A stretch of 64,000 bases of DNA, from NCBI GenBank assembly GCA_905209455.1, contig CAJLTA010000004.1:45932-109931 (forward strand). Reading direction: 5' to 3'. The position numbers and the translations under genes are program-made. Numbering within the stretch: the stretch's first letter is position 1; the number at the start of each line of letters is the position of its first letter. This document shows, piece by piece, positions 54,624-62,799 of the stretch. The notes under the pieces are model-generated. The model was not told the DNA's origin and searched no databases. It saw only the letters and a program-made list of their open reading frames with translations. Source of the DNA: an uncultured Collinsella sp. GTDB taxonomy: Bacteria > Actinomycetota > Coriobacteriia > Coriobacteriales > Coriobacteriaceae.

Positions 54624-56387
54624 ATGGCAGATTCCACCACCGATTACAACAATCTAGATCCTTTGGGTGACGAGGCGGCGGTTGTCGATGAGGTCGATGC
54701 CGCCGTCTCGGGCGCTCGCAAAAAGCCGCGCGCTGTCGATATGGTGCCCGAAGAGCCCGACGCGATGGCGCCGGACGAGGAATACCAGCTCACGCCGGCG
54801 GGTCGTCGCGAACGCATCGGGCAGATTGTTCGCTTGGTCAAAAAGTACCGTGTGTGGGATAACCTCACGCCGGTTCGCTTGCGCCGCCTGCTCGAGGAGC
54901 TCGGCCCCATGTTCGTCAAGATGGGGCAGATTCTGGCCAACCGGTCCGAGATTCTGCCGCAGCGCTTTTGCGATGAGCTGCGCCGTCTGCGTTCCGACGT
55001 GGAGCCGGTGCCGTACGAGGTAGTGCTCCGCTGCTTGGAAGAGGAATACGGCCTGCGCCTGGGGGAGATGTTCGATGCGATCGACCCCAATCCGCTTGGT
55101 AGCGCATCGCTCGCGCAGGTGCACCGCGCTCGTCTGGTGACGGGCGAGGACGTGGCCGTTAAGGTGCAGCGCCCCGGTGCGCAGCAGGTTATGGCACAGG
55201 ACATCGATATCATCCGCTCGGTGGTGCGTATCGTTTCCAAGTTCGTCAACACCGATCAATTCGTTGATCTGCACGGCGTAGTCGAGGAGTTGTGGACCTC
55301 GTTTCGCGAGGAGACCAACTTTTTGGCCGAGGCCAAAAACCTCAACGACTTCTACGAGTTCCATAAGAGCGTTCATGGCGTGACGTGCCCTAAATCCTAT
55401 CTGGACCTGTGCACCGAGCACGTGGTGGTTATGGACTACGTCGACGGCATTTCGATCGCCGATCCCGAACGCTTGGTGGCCGAGGGCTATGACTTGGAAA
55501 AGATCGGTGCCGCGATTGTCGAGGACTACTCGACGCAGGTGCTCGATGACGGTTTTTTCCATGCCGACCCGCATGCGGGAAACATCATTCTCAAGGACGG
55601 CATCGTCTACTTTATCGACTTGGGCATGGTCGGACGCATGTCGAGTCACGATCGCGGTATCGTCAAGGATATGATTCTCGCCGTGGCCGAGGGTGACGTG
55701 CCCAAGCTCAAGGATTCGCTCATGCGCTTCGCCGTAACGCGTGGCGACTCGGCCGAGCTTGACCATTCGGCCTTTTTGTCCGATTTGGACTTTATCGTCG
55801 CCGACTTTGCGGGCCTTGACCTGAAGGATCTTGATATCGGCGAGTTTTTGACCTCGTTGTTAAACCTTGCGCGTAAGAATGATGTTGAGCTGCCGAGCGT
55901 GGTAACGATGTTCGCGCGCGGCATGGTGACGCTCGAGGGTTTGCTGACCGAGTATATGCCCAACGTCAACATGATCCAGATTATCCAGACGCACATCAAA
56001 AACGAGAAGAGCGCCTATGCGCGCGCGCGTGATATGGGACGCGATCTTGCCGCGAGCAGCTATCGCGCGGCAAAAGGCTCGCTTGAGGCAGCCGAGTATC
56101 TGGGCTTGGCTTCGCGCATGCTCACGCGCGGCCAGCTTAAGGTGAACACGCAGATCATGAGCAGCGATAAGGCGCTGCGACAGCTAGGTGGGATTATCGA
56201 CCGCATGTCGATGGCTATCGTTATCGCCGGTCTGTTTATCGGTTCGTCGGTGGTGTACTACGCGCGCATCGAGCCGGTTGTGTTTGGTATCCCAGTCATT
56301 GGCTTTATGGGCTACGTGAGCGCGCTGGTGCTGGCACTTATGCTGGGCCGCAATATCTGGCTCAACAGCCACGGCGGCAAGCACTAG
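54624..56387 (+). CDS. ABC1/AarF/UbiB-type atypical kinase
   Basis: A 587-residue protein. The KxGQ motif is VKMGQILANR near 97, the Ala-rich loop LGSASLAQVHRARL, the Lys block VAVKVQRPG, the catalytic HADPHAGNII near 312, and the Mg block FIDLGMVGRM. Two hydrophobic helices at the C-terminus (SMAIVIAGLFIGSSVVYYA, VIGFMGYVSALVLALMLG) anchor it. UbiB kinases act in ubiquinone biosynthesis or lipid homeostasis in other bacteria. Whether this organism makes quinones is not shown here. The operon with the phasin-like gene is inferred from 8-base spacing. Confidence 0.88.
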   Translation: MADSTTDYNNLDPLGDEAAVVDEVDAAVSGARKKPRAVDMVPEEPDAMAPDEEYQLTPAGRRERIGQIVRLVKKYRVWDNLTPVRLRRLLEELGPMFVKMGQILANRSEILPQRFCDELRRLRSDVEPVPYEVVLRCLEEEYGLRLGEMFDAIDPNPLGSASLAQVHRARLVTGEDVAVKVQRPGAQQVMAQDIDIIRSVVRIVSKFVNTDQFVDLHGVVEELWTSFREETNFLAEAKNLNDFYEFHKSVHGVTCPKSYLDLCTEHVVVMDYVDGISIADPERLVAEGYDLEKIGAAIVEDYSTQVLDDGFFHADPHAGNIILKDGIVYFIDLGMVGRMSSHDRGIVKDMILAVAEGDVPKLKDSLMRFAVTRGDSAELDHSAFLSDLDFIVADFAGLDLKDLDIGEFLTSLLNLARKNDVELPSVVTMFARGMVTLEGLLTEYMPNVNMIQIIQTHIKNEKSAYARARDMGRDLAASSYRAAKGSLEAAEYLGLASRMLTRGQLKVNTQIMSSDKALRQLGGIIDRMSMAIVIAGLFIGSSVVYYARIEPVVFGIPVIGFMGYVSALVLALMLGRNIWLNSHGGKH

Positions 56388-56438
56388 AGTCTGCGACCGT
56401 CACCGCATTTTCCTATCGCAAACAATAGCTTTTACCAT

Positions 56439-56466
56439 GGGCTTCGCCTGCGTGCGAGGCCCTTTT
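56439..56466 (+). terminator. Terminator after the UbiB-like gene
   Basis: GGGCTTCGC (56439-56447) and GCGAGGCCC (56454-56462) pair with one wobble around a 6-base loop, then TTTT. Confidence 0.82.
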
Positions 56467-56503
56467 GCGTGATACCATTTTGACGGTAATAATCGATGGC
56501 CTA

Positions 56504-56674
56504 GATGGTGGTGCGGAGACGCACGAATGCGCGGTTTTCCTGCGCGTTTGGGAGAATCGGGGTGCAAGTCCCCGGCTGTACCAGTAACCGTAATTCCTCT
56601 TGGCTCGGGATGTTCGCGTCGCAGATCGGACGGCGCGCCTGAGCCGTTAAGGTTAAGTCGGATCGCCTCCCATC
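56504..56674 (+). ncRNA. Cobalamin riboswitch
   Basis: The region shows the cobalamin aptamer layout: a P1-like pairing (GATGG at 56504 with CCATC ending 56674), a core GGGAGAATCGGGGTGCAAG then TCCCC (conserved GGTGCAA-TCC block) and a B12-box-like AAGTCGGATCGCCTCC at 56655-56670. Peripheral stems are present and the core CCAGTAACCG replaces the common GCCACTG. It lies 64 bases before the start of the DUF4430 surface protein, so cobalamin probably represses that gene. The expression platform is not clear. Confidence 0.8.
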
Positions 56675-56737
56675 TTGCACGTTGCCGCGGCGTATGCCGC
56701 CGGTGTGCATAGGGCTCTGGAGGGAAGGAGGACCCCG

Positions 56738-59700
56738 ATGGGGGAACTCGAGCGCAACATGCGCGATGACGTGGGGCAGCCTCAAGGCAACGCTCCAAGT
56801 ACAGACAATGGGGGACAATTGGATATGTTTGAGGACGAGCGCGAGCGCGTCTCGCATCGCCGTGGCGCAATTGCGCGCGGCGTAGCCAAGCGCGGCCTGG
56901 TGGCATTCCTGGCCTTCGCGATGGCCTTTGGCACCACGCCGGCTCAGCTGTGGGCCGAGGGCGCCGAGGGCATTGCCGAGGCTGTGGCTCAGGCTGCGAC
57001 GCCGGGCGAGGACGCAGCGCTTGCGGGCGGTACCGCTGAGCAGAGCGGCGCCGAGGTTTCGGATTCCGAGGGCGCGCCTGCAGCTAGTGCAGCCATAACA
57101 GAGGCAGCAACTGGCGACGAAGGCTCGGCGACGGGGGAGAGCCCTGCCACGAGCGAGCAGTCTTCGACGGCATCCGCTGGCCAAGCGGGATCTGCCGCCG
57201 CGGCTGCCGTTCAGACAGAGAACCCGACAGAAACCGGCGATGTCGCCAAGAAGCAGGTCGAGGTCTCGTTCTCGATTATCGGCACCGATGCTGACGGCAA
57301 GGCTCAGACCTGGGTGGCACCTACGCAGCTCAAGCTCGACGAGGGCGCGACGGCTGCGGATGCCTTCATTAAGCTGCAGGAGAAGACGGGCTTCAAGGCG
57401 AAGTACGAACCGAACACGGCATACGGTTTCTACCTCGAAAGCATCACATCCCCGAGTGATGGTCGCACGCTTGCCTACGATCCGACGACTTATGCCTTCT
57501 GGCAGCTGTTCGTCGACGGCGCGTCTTCCTCGGTTGGCGCGAGCAGCGTCAAGCTCACCCAGGGGCAGAAGATTGAGTTTGCCTATACGGCTGGTAGCTC
57601 GTCCCCTGTCGTTAAGGACCAGGTTGCCGCAAATGTGACCGTCATTGGTCGCGATGCCCAGGGCAAGACTCAGACTTGGGTCGATAATGCGCAGTGTGTG
57701 GTGACGTCCGGTTCGAGCGCGCTTGATCTTACGAAGGTCGCACTCGAGGCGAACGACATTGACGCCGTTGCTGCGGGCTCCTTCATTCTGAGCCTTAAGT
57801 ACAACGGTGTTGAGCTGGGTACGCCCCAAGATTATTCGACCTATTGGCAGCTGTTCATCAACGGCAAGTCGAGTGACTATACGGCGGACAATGTCACCAT
57901 CCATGCCGGCGATACCGTCACGTGGTTCTACGGTGGCTGGGGCGACCAGTTGCCGTCCGATTCTGTCCATGCTTCTGTTCAGGTTCTCGGTAAGGACAAG
58001 GACGGCAAGCAGCAGGTTTGGGCTTCGACGGGTCAGACGAGTCTCAAGGCAGGCTCCACTGCCAAGGATCTCCTTGAGCAGGTCGGCCTTACTCTCGATG
58101 CTGGCGAATCGTCTTGGGGCTGGTTCCTCAACGGCATTTATTCGCCCTTCGATGGTAAGTCCTATTGTGGCTATGATGCTGCGACCAATAGCTATTGGCG
58201 CTTCTACGTAAATGGCAAGTTCGCCGACGTTGGCGCCGGTGCCTACAAGCTCCAGGAGGGTGACGCCGTCACCTTTATGTATGGTGCTGACGCCGATGCC
58301 CTCCCCGGTCAGGTGCTTGGATCCGCCGATGTTATCGGTCCCGATGTCAACGGGAACAATACGCGTTGGGGCACGGCAAGCAATGTTTCTCTGCCCGAAG
58401 GCTCCACGGCCCAGAACCTTATTGAGGCAGTTCTGAAGGCCAAGGGCGTTGCGTACAACGGCTCCCAGAGTGGTGAGTACTGGTTCCTGAATTCCATTAC
58501 TTCGCCGTTCGATCACAAGCCGTATGGTTGGGATGCTGCGACCAATAAATATTGGCATCTGTATATCAACGGAGAGTCCTCCTTACTCTGCGCCAATCAG
58601 ATTACGCTCAAGAGCGGCGATAAGGTCACGCTTGCCTACACCACCGATAATTCGCCCATGCCCGATCCCGACAAGATTGTCGTGGATCCGAGCGCGACGA
58701 CTCCTGATTGGGATGCCGAGTGGGCCGGCTACGGCAACAGTGGCAACGGTTCGACCGTAACGGATGCCAAGACGCCTGCGCAGGCCGCCGGTCTTAAGTG
58801 GGCCTTCGATTGGAAGGCCGAGTCTGGTCAGCAGTATGCCAACTGCAGCGAGCCTGTCATTGCTAACGGCTTTGTGTACATCGCGACCGAGAACGAGCTC
58901 ATTAAGATCGATTCGTCCACGGGCAAAAAGGTTGCCTCTGCGCCGCTTGCCTCCAAGGTGAGCTATACCTCTCGTCCGATCTATACCAATGGCCTTATCA
59001 TCGTTCCGCTCAACGGCGGTGCGGTCCAGGCGATTACTGCAGACAAGCTGATCTGCAAGTGGCTGACGCCTGGTTTGACGGACTTGACGCAGAGCTCCTG
59101 CACCGTCGTTTCGGACGGCGAGTACGTCTATGTAGGCTCGGTCGATATTTCGTATGACGAGAATTACAACGCGACCTACGGCAACGGCTCCTTTGTGCGC
59201 ATTAAGATTGCCACGGGCGAAGTTTCTTGGCAGAACATCGACCCTGCCGAGGGCTATTACTGGACTGGTGCGGCTTTGACGGATAAGTATGCCATCGTTC
59301 CTACGAGCGCAGGTACGCTTAAGTGCATTGATAAGGCAACGGGTGATGTCGTTTCGACCATGAAGCTCGGCGCCCTTGCGAACGCTGACTGCATCGCCGA
59401 TCCGTCCAATGGCTCGACCTTCTATCAGATGACGCACGACGGAAAGCTCCATGTGATTTCGCTTTCGGCGAAGGGCGTGCTGAGTGAACAGAAGACGGTT
59501 GATCTGGGCCTTACGAATAATCTGAGCGCCCCTGCGGTGTCTGGTGACAATCTGATTGTCGGCGGACAGACGGCTACTGGCTCTGCTCTGGTTCTCTATA
59601 ACCTGAAGACGGGTAAGACCACGATGGTCGCTGCTGCCGACGGCAAGGCGCTGCCGGCTGGCCTCAACGGTATTGCTGCTACTCCGCTGGTGAGTGTTCA

Positions 59701-60628
59701 GGGCGGCAAGACCTATGTGTACTTCACCGTTAACAGCGCGGATAGCAAGGATTACGTCAACTACTCTGCTGGTGGTGGCGTGTATCGCTATACGCTCGGC
59801 GATGCAGAGGCGACGCAGATTTATGATGCGGCTGGCCATTACCAGTACTGTGACTCTCCGGTCATTGCCGATGCTTCTGGCAATCTCTACTACATTAATG
59901 ATTCGGGCACGCTGTTTAAACTTGGAGCTGTCGAGTCTTGGACGGTTGCCTTTAACTCCAACGGCGGGTCTGCTTGCGACACTAAGTTTGTTGCTACGGC
60001 CGATGGCAAGCTGGTCAAGCCGGCCGATCCGACGCGCGATGGCTACACTTTCGGCGGTTGGTATACCGATGAGGCTTGCACGCAGGCGTATGACTTTAGC
60101 ACGCCGGTGACGGCCGATCTGACGCTGTATGCCAAGTGGACCAAGAATGCCGTTAACCCTGGCGGTAATGGCGGCGCTGGTTCGAATGGCGGCGGCGGTT
60201 CTGGTACCGGTACTGGTTCCGGCACTGGCGCTGGCACTGGCACGGGTTCCGGCTCCGGCTCGAAGGGCGGCGCTGTCGCCCCGGGTCATAAGCCGACGAC
60301 CAAGACGACGGTGTCGACCAAGACCGAGACCAAGGACAACAAGTCCGACAAGAAGGACTCCGATAAGTCCGATAAGAAGGACGAGAAGAAGTCTGACAAG
60401 AAGTCTGACAAGAAGGACAGCAAGTCCGACAAGAAGTCCGACAAGAAGTCCGACAAGAAGTCCGATTCCAAGTCCGATACGGGTGCTGCTTCCACGACCA
60501 CTGCTAAGAAGTCCTCTAGTGCTTCCGAGCAGGAGACTGGCACCAACCCGCTCGCCATTGTTGGCGTTGCCGCCGGCGTCATCGGTCTCGCCATCGTCGG
60601 CGTGTTCGTGTTCACCAAACGTCGGTAG
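56738..60628 (+). CDS. Cobalamin-regulated surface protein with four DUF4430 domains, propeller and InlB-like repeat
   Basis: A 1296-residue exported protein. After a ~50-residue basic/acidic N-terminus comes a signal helix (GLVAFLAFAMAFGTTPAQLWA). Four tandem transcobalamin-like DUF4430 domains lie at about 172-287, 296-402, 409-519 and 525-640, each with a YW-x-L/F-Y-V/I-NG-like block (FWQLFVDG, YWQLFING, YWRFYVNG, YWHLYING). A PQQ-type beta-propeller covers ~685-1066, then an InlB/Listeria-Bacteroides repeat (VAFNSNGG...DGYTFGGWYTDEACT...LYAKWTK), a Gly/Ser linker, a Lys-Ser-Asp spacer and a membrane helix near 1268-1291. No LPXTG is present. AAGGAGG precedes ATG 56738. A corrinoid-binding role is likely but unproven. 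Confidence 0.85.
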   Translation: MGELERNMRDDVGQPQGNAPSTDNGGQLDMFEDERERVSHRRGAIARGVAKRGLVAFLAFAMAFGTTPAQLWAEGAEGIAEAVAQAATPGEDAALAGGTAEQSGAEVSDSEGAPAASAAITEAATGDEGSATGESPATSEQSSTASAGQAGSAAAAAVQTENPTETGDVAKKQVEVSFSIIGTDADGKAQTWVAPTQLKLDEGATAADAFIKLQEKTGFKAKYEPNTAYGFYLESITSPSDGRTLAYDPTTYAFWQLFVDGASSSVGASSVKLTQGQKIEFAYTAGSSSPVVKDQVAANVTVIGRDAQGKTQTWVDNAQCVVTSGSSALDLTKVALEANDIDAVAAGSFILSLKYNGVELGTPQDYSTYWQLFINGKSSDYTADNVTIHAGDTVTWFYGGWGDQLPSDSVHASVQVLGKDKDGKQQVWASTGQTSLKAGSTAKDLLEQVGLTLDAGESSWGWFLNGIYSPFDGKSYCGYDAATNSYWRFYVNGKFADVGAGAYKLQEGDAVTFMYGADADALPGQVLGSADVIGPDVNGNNTRWGTASNVSLPEGSTAQNLIEAVLKAKGVAYNGSQSGEYWFLNSITSPFDHKPYGWDAATNKYWHLYINGESSLLCANQITLKSGDKVTLAYTTDNSPMPDPDKIVVDPSATTPDWDAEWAGYGNSGNGSTVTDAKTPAQAAGLKWAFDWKAESGQQYANCSEPVIANGFVYIATENELIKIDSSTGKKVASAPLASKVSYTSRPIYTNGLIIVPLNGGAVQAITADKLICKWLTPGLTDLTQSSCTVVSDGEYVYVGSVDISYDENYNATYGNGSFVRIKIATGEVSWQNIDPAEGYYWTGAALTDKYAIVPTSAGTLKCIDKATGDVVSTMKLGALANADCIADPSNGSTFYQMTHDGKLHVISLSAKGVLSEQKTVDLGLTNNLSAPAVSGDNLIVGGQTATGSALVLYNLKTGKTTMVAAADGKALPAGLNGIAATPLVSVQGGKTYVYFTVNSADSKDYVNYSAGGGVYRYTLGDAEATQIYDAAGHYQYCDSPVIADASGNLYYINDSGTLFKLGAVESWTVAFNSNGGSACDTKFVATADGKLVKPADPTRDGYTFGGWYTDEACTQAYDFSTPVTADLTLYAKWTKNAVNPGGNGGAGSNGGGGSGTGTGSGTGAGTGTGSGSGSKGGAVAPGHKPTTKTTVSTKTETKDNKSDKKDSDKSDKKDEKKSDKKSDKKDSKSDKKSDKKSDKKSDSKSDTGAASTTTAKKSSSASEQETGTNPLAIVGVAAGVIGLAIVGVFVFTKRR

Positions 60629-60637
60629 GTGAGGGCT

Positions 60638-61540
60638 GTGTCCAATAAATCCAAGGACGCTGACCCCAAGCAACCAGATTCCTCGTTCATTCAGTTCGAC
60701 GATTCAAAGCAACAGGGCGCCGCTTCGGCGGCGTCCGCCCCTCGACGGAAGGCGCTTCTTGGCGTTCTGACTGCCGCGTGCGTTGCGCTGATTGTCATAT
60801 CGCTGGGCTTCGTCCATCCTTCCGAGAGCGGCGCCTGGTCCATTGACTGGATCGTTCAGGCCGTGACGGGGGAGAGCGTCGTCGCCAAGGACACCAAGGG
60901 GTTTGGTTCGACTACGACTTCGGGCGAGGCCAGTTCCAAGGATTCCAAATCTTCGAATGATGCAAAAGACGAGCCCAAGGGTTCGAACGACGCCAAGGAC
61001 GATTCCGAGTCTTCAAACAAGGAATCGGACAAAAACTCGGATAGCAAGAAGTCCGAGGACCGGGGCGGCAAGAAGTCTGGCGATAAATCCGCTGCCCAAA
61101 ATACGGGAGCCGGTGATACTTCCAATGCGTCTGGCGGTGCTTCTTCGGGCGGTGGCCAGTCGTCTGATGGAGCCTCATCCTCTAATGGTGGAAACGCCTC
61201 CTCGGGCAGCCAAAGCGGCTCACAGGAGTCCAACTACGTTACGGTGACGGTTTCGGTCACATCGAGCGCTGTGGGCAATCCCGTGTCCTCTGGCGGCACC
61301 TTTACCTTTAACGAAGGCGCCACCGTTTACGATGCCCTGTGCGCGCTGGGCCTTTCTGTCAACGCACACGGCTCATCGTACGGCACGTATGTTTCTGCGA
61401 TTGGTGGTTTGGCCGAGAAACAGTACGGCGGCACGAGCGGCTGGATGTACTCCGTCAACGGCACAACGCCCATGACGGCCTGCAGTAACTACGTTCTCTC
61501 CAATGGCGACAACGTCGTTTGGTATTACGTAACGGGCTAG
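60638..61540 (+). CDS. Membrane-anchored protein with C-terminal DUF4430 domain
   Basis: A 300-residue protein starting at GTG 60638 (GTG 60629 possible). A cytoplasmic leader of ~38 residues, one membrane helix (KALLGVLTAACVALIVISLGFV), then a long low-complexity Ser/Asp/Lys/Gly spacer (~75-200) lift a C-terminal DUF4430 domain (NEGATVYDALCALGLSVNAHG, GTSGWMYSVNGTTPM, NGDNVVWYYVTG). It is 9 bases after the upstream stop, so it shares the cobalamin riboswitch. The two genes could present and receive the same ligand at the cell surface. Confidence 0.82.
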   Translation: MSNKSKDADPKQPDSSFIQFDDSKQQGAASAASAPRRKALLGVLTAACVALIVISLGFVHPSESGAWSIDWIVQAVTGESVVAKDTKGFGSTTTSGEASSKDSKSSNDAKDEPKGSNDAKDDSESSNKESDKNSDSKKSEDRGGKKSGDKSAAQNTGAGDTSNASGGASSGGGQSSDGASSSNGGNASSGSQSGSQESNYVTVTVSVTSSAVGNPVSSGGTFTFNEGATVYDALCALGLSVNAHGSSYGTYVSAIGGLAEKQYGGTSGWMYSVNGTTPMTACSNYVLSNGDNVVWYYVTG

Positions 61541-61562
61541 AGGCCTCGACATAGCGCGCCAG

Positions 61563-61600
61563 ACGGGCGGTTCGGACCAACATCCGGACCGTCCGTTTTT
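61563..61600 (+). terminator. Terminator of the DUF4430 operon
   Basis: Arms 61563-61576 and 61583-61596 pair over 14 bases with two wobble pairs and a 6-base loop, ending in five T. Confidence 0.88.
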
Positions 61601-61635
61601 CATGCGAATGGGACTGGGTCGCCGGGTCTCTCGGC

Positions 61636-61672
61636 AAACAAAAACCGGTTGGAATGGGAATTCCAACCGGTT
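61636..61672 (-). terminator. Minus-strand terminator for the gtrA-like gene
   Basis: AACCGGTTGGAA (61643-61654) pairs perfectly with 61661-61672 around 6 bases. On the minus strand it runs into TTTTTGTTT. Confidence 0.9.
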
Positions 61673-61698
61673 ATACATTCAAGCAAATAGTGAATCGA

Positions 61699-62106
61699 CT
61701 ATGACCGTGCGCCCTCGAGGAAGAAACGGCGGCTGAAGTAGTTGTACCAGGTGACGAGGAACGTGGCGATGGCCTTCATGGCTTGGTAGCCGATGCTCAA
61801 AAACGTGACGCCCACAAACATATACAGGTCGTTGAGGCCCAGGCCGATCACCGACAGGATGGTGAAGATCGTGAACTCACGCTTGCGGCTCATGCCTTCG
61901 CGGTGGTCGAACACGTACTTCATGCTGAGCCAGTAGTTGACCACGACGGACGTGATAAACGAAACCGTGGTGCTCATCAAAAAGTCGAGGTGGAACAGCT
62001 CGACGAGCGCAATGAGCATGCCCCAGTCGATGCCAAAGGAGATAAGACCCACGACAGCAAACTTGAGGAACTGCTTGTTATGAGGTTGTGCCAGCGCCTT
62101 GCGCAC
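61699..62106 (-). CDS. GtrA-family membrane protein
   Basis: A 135-residue protein with four hydrophobic segments. FLKFAVVGLISFGIDWGMLIALVEL, NYWLSMKYVFDHREGMSRKREF and the final YNYFSRRFFLEG are the GtrA signature (WRF-type and FxxRRxxVF-type blocks). GtrA proteins are proposed to translocate undecaprenyl-linked sugars for cell-surface glycans. The start appears to be GTG 62106; the ribosome site is weak. A second gtrA copy lies 220 bases upstream. Confidence 0.85.
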   Translation of the reverse strand: MRKALAQPHNKQFLKFAVVGLISFGIDWGMLIALVELFHLDFLMSTTVSFITSVVVNYWLSMKYVFDHREGMSRKREFTIFTILSVIGLGLNDLYMFVGVTFLSIGYQAMKAIATFLVTWYNYFSRRFFLEGARS

Positions 62107-62259
62107 GTAATCACATCCAATGCGTTGATGAATCGAGCAGAGGATACTTTAGAGCTTTTACAAGGGAAACGTAAGGTCTTTGCCAATAACTATATGAACT
62201 CGCCAAATTTTCAAGAGCTAATCCGCAAACGTAAAATATTTGCCCGTAAACGAGCGACA

Positions 62260-62299
62260 CCCACGGACGATACTGCGCTGAGTGCGCGTCGTCCGTGGG
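62260..62299. terminator. Hairpin between the two gtrA-like genes
   Basis: CCCACGGACGA (62260-62270) and TCGTCCGTGGG (62289-62299) pair perfectly over 11 bases, with a further GCGC pairing inside. No T-tail is seen, so it may act as a weak or factor-assisted terminator for the 62326 gene. The rest of 62107-62325 is A/T-rich, with a partial 18-base repeat near 62170 and 62228. Confidence 0.55.
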
Positions 62300-62325
62300 C
62301 GCCGTAATGCTGCAGGGGTTTCGAG

Positions 62326-62721
62326 CTATTTTGTCTCGTCGCCCTCCAGGAAGATTTTTCGGGTCACAAAGTTGTAGACCATGACAAGCGCGGTGGCGCA
62401 GATCTTGGCGATATTGGCCTCGAGTCCCAGGCCGGCGTTGAGCGCCAGCACGATGCCGTCGTTGAGCACCAAACCGATCACGGACAGCACGACAAAGATG
62501 ATGAACTCGCGGCGGCGGCTCATGCCTTCCTTGTGCGCAAACACGTACTTCATGCTTGCGAGGTAGTTAAAGATGAGCGAGATGATAAAGCCGCTGGTGT
62601 TGGCGATTAGGATGTTGAGGCCGAGACCGTAGTGGAGCAGATTCATAATGCCAAAGTCGATAACCGTGGCAATGACACCGACGACGCCAAATTTCATGAT
62701 CTGCGCAAGGAGCTTTTGCAT
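62326..62721 (-). CDS. GtrA-family membrane protein, second copy
   Basis: A 131-residue protein with four hydrophobic segments (IMKFGVVGVIATVIDFGIMNLLHYGLG ... MVYNFVTRKIFLEG). MSRRREFIIFVVLSVIGLVLND aligns with MSRKREFTIFTILSVIGLGLND of the neighbouring copy, so the two arose by duplication. ATG 62721 (MQKLLAQ) has a plausible AGG site; the in-frame TTG at 62784 would add an unrelated 21 residues. A role in lipid-linked sugar transfer is inferred from the family. No glycosyltransferase partner is in the window. Confidence 0.83.
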   Translation of the reverse strand: MQKLLAQIMKFGVVGVIATVIDFGIMNLLHYGLGLNILIANTSGFIISLIFNYLASMKYVFAHKEGMSRRREFIIFVVLSVIGLVLNDGIVLALNAGLGLEANIAKICATALVMVYNFVTRKIFLEGDETK

Positions 62722-62799
62722 GGTACCTGCCTTAGGGTGGCGCGGGGACGCCGTGGGGATGACAAACTCAGCAAGTTTAGCCAATCCCCGCGGGTGGGG

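Noticed and set aside
60300..60480. Lys-Ser-Asp repeat tract as a CRISPR or microsatellite
   Set aside because: It is an in-frame low-complexity wall-spanning spacer with irregular codon repeats.
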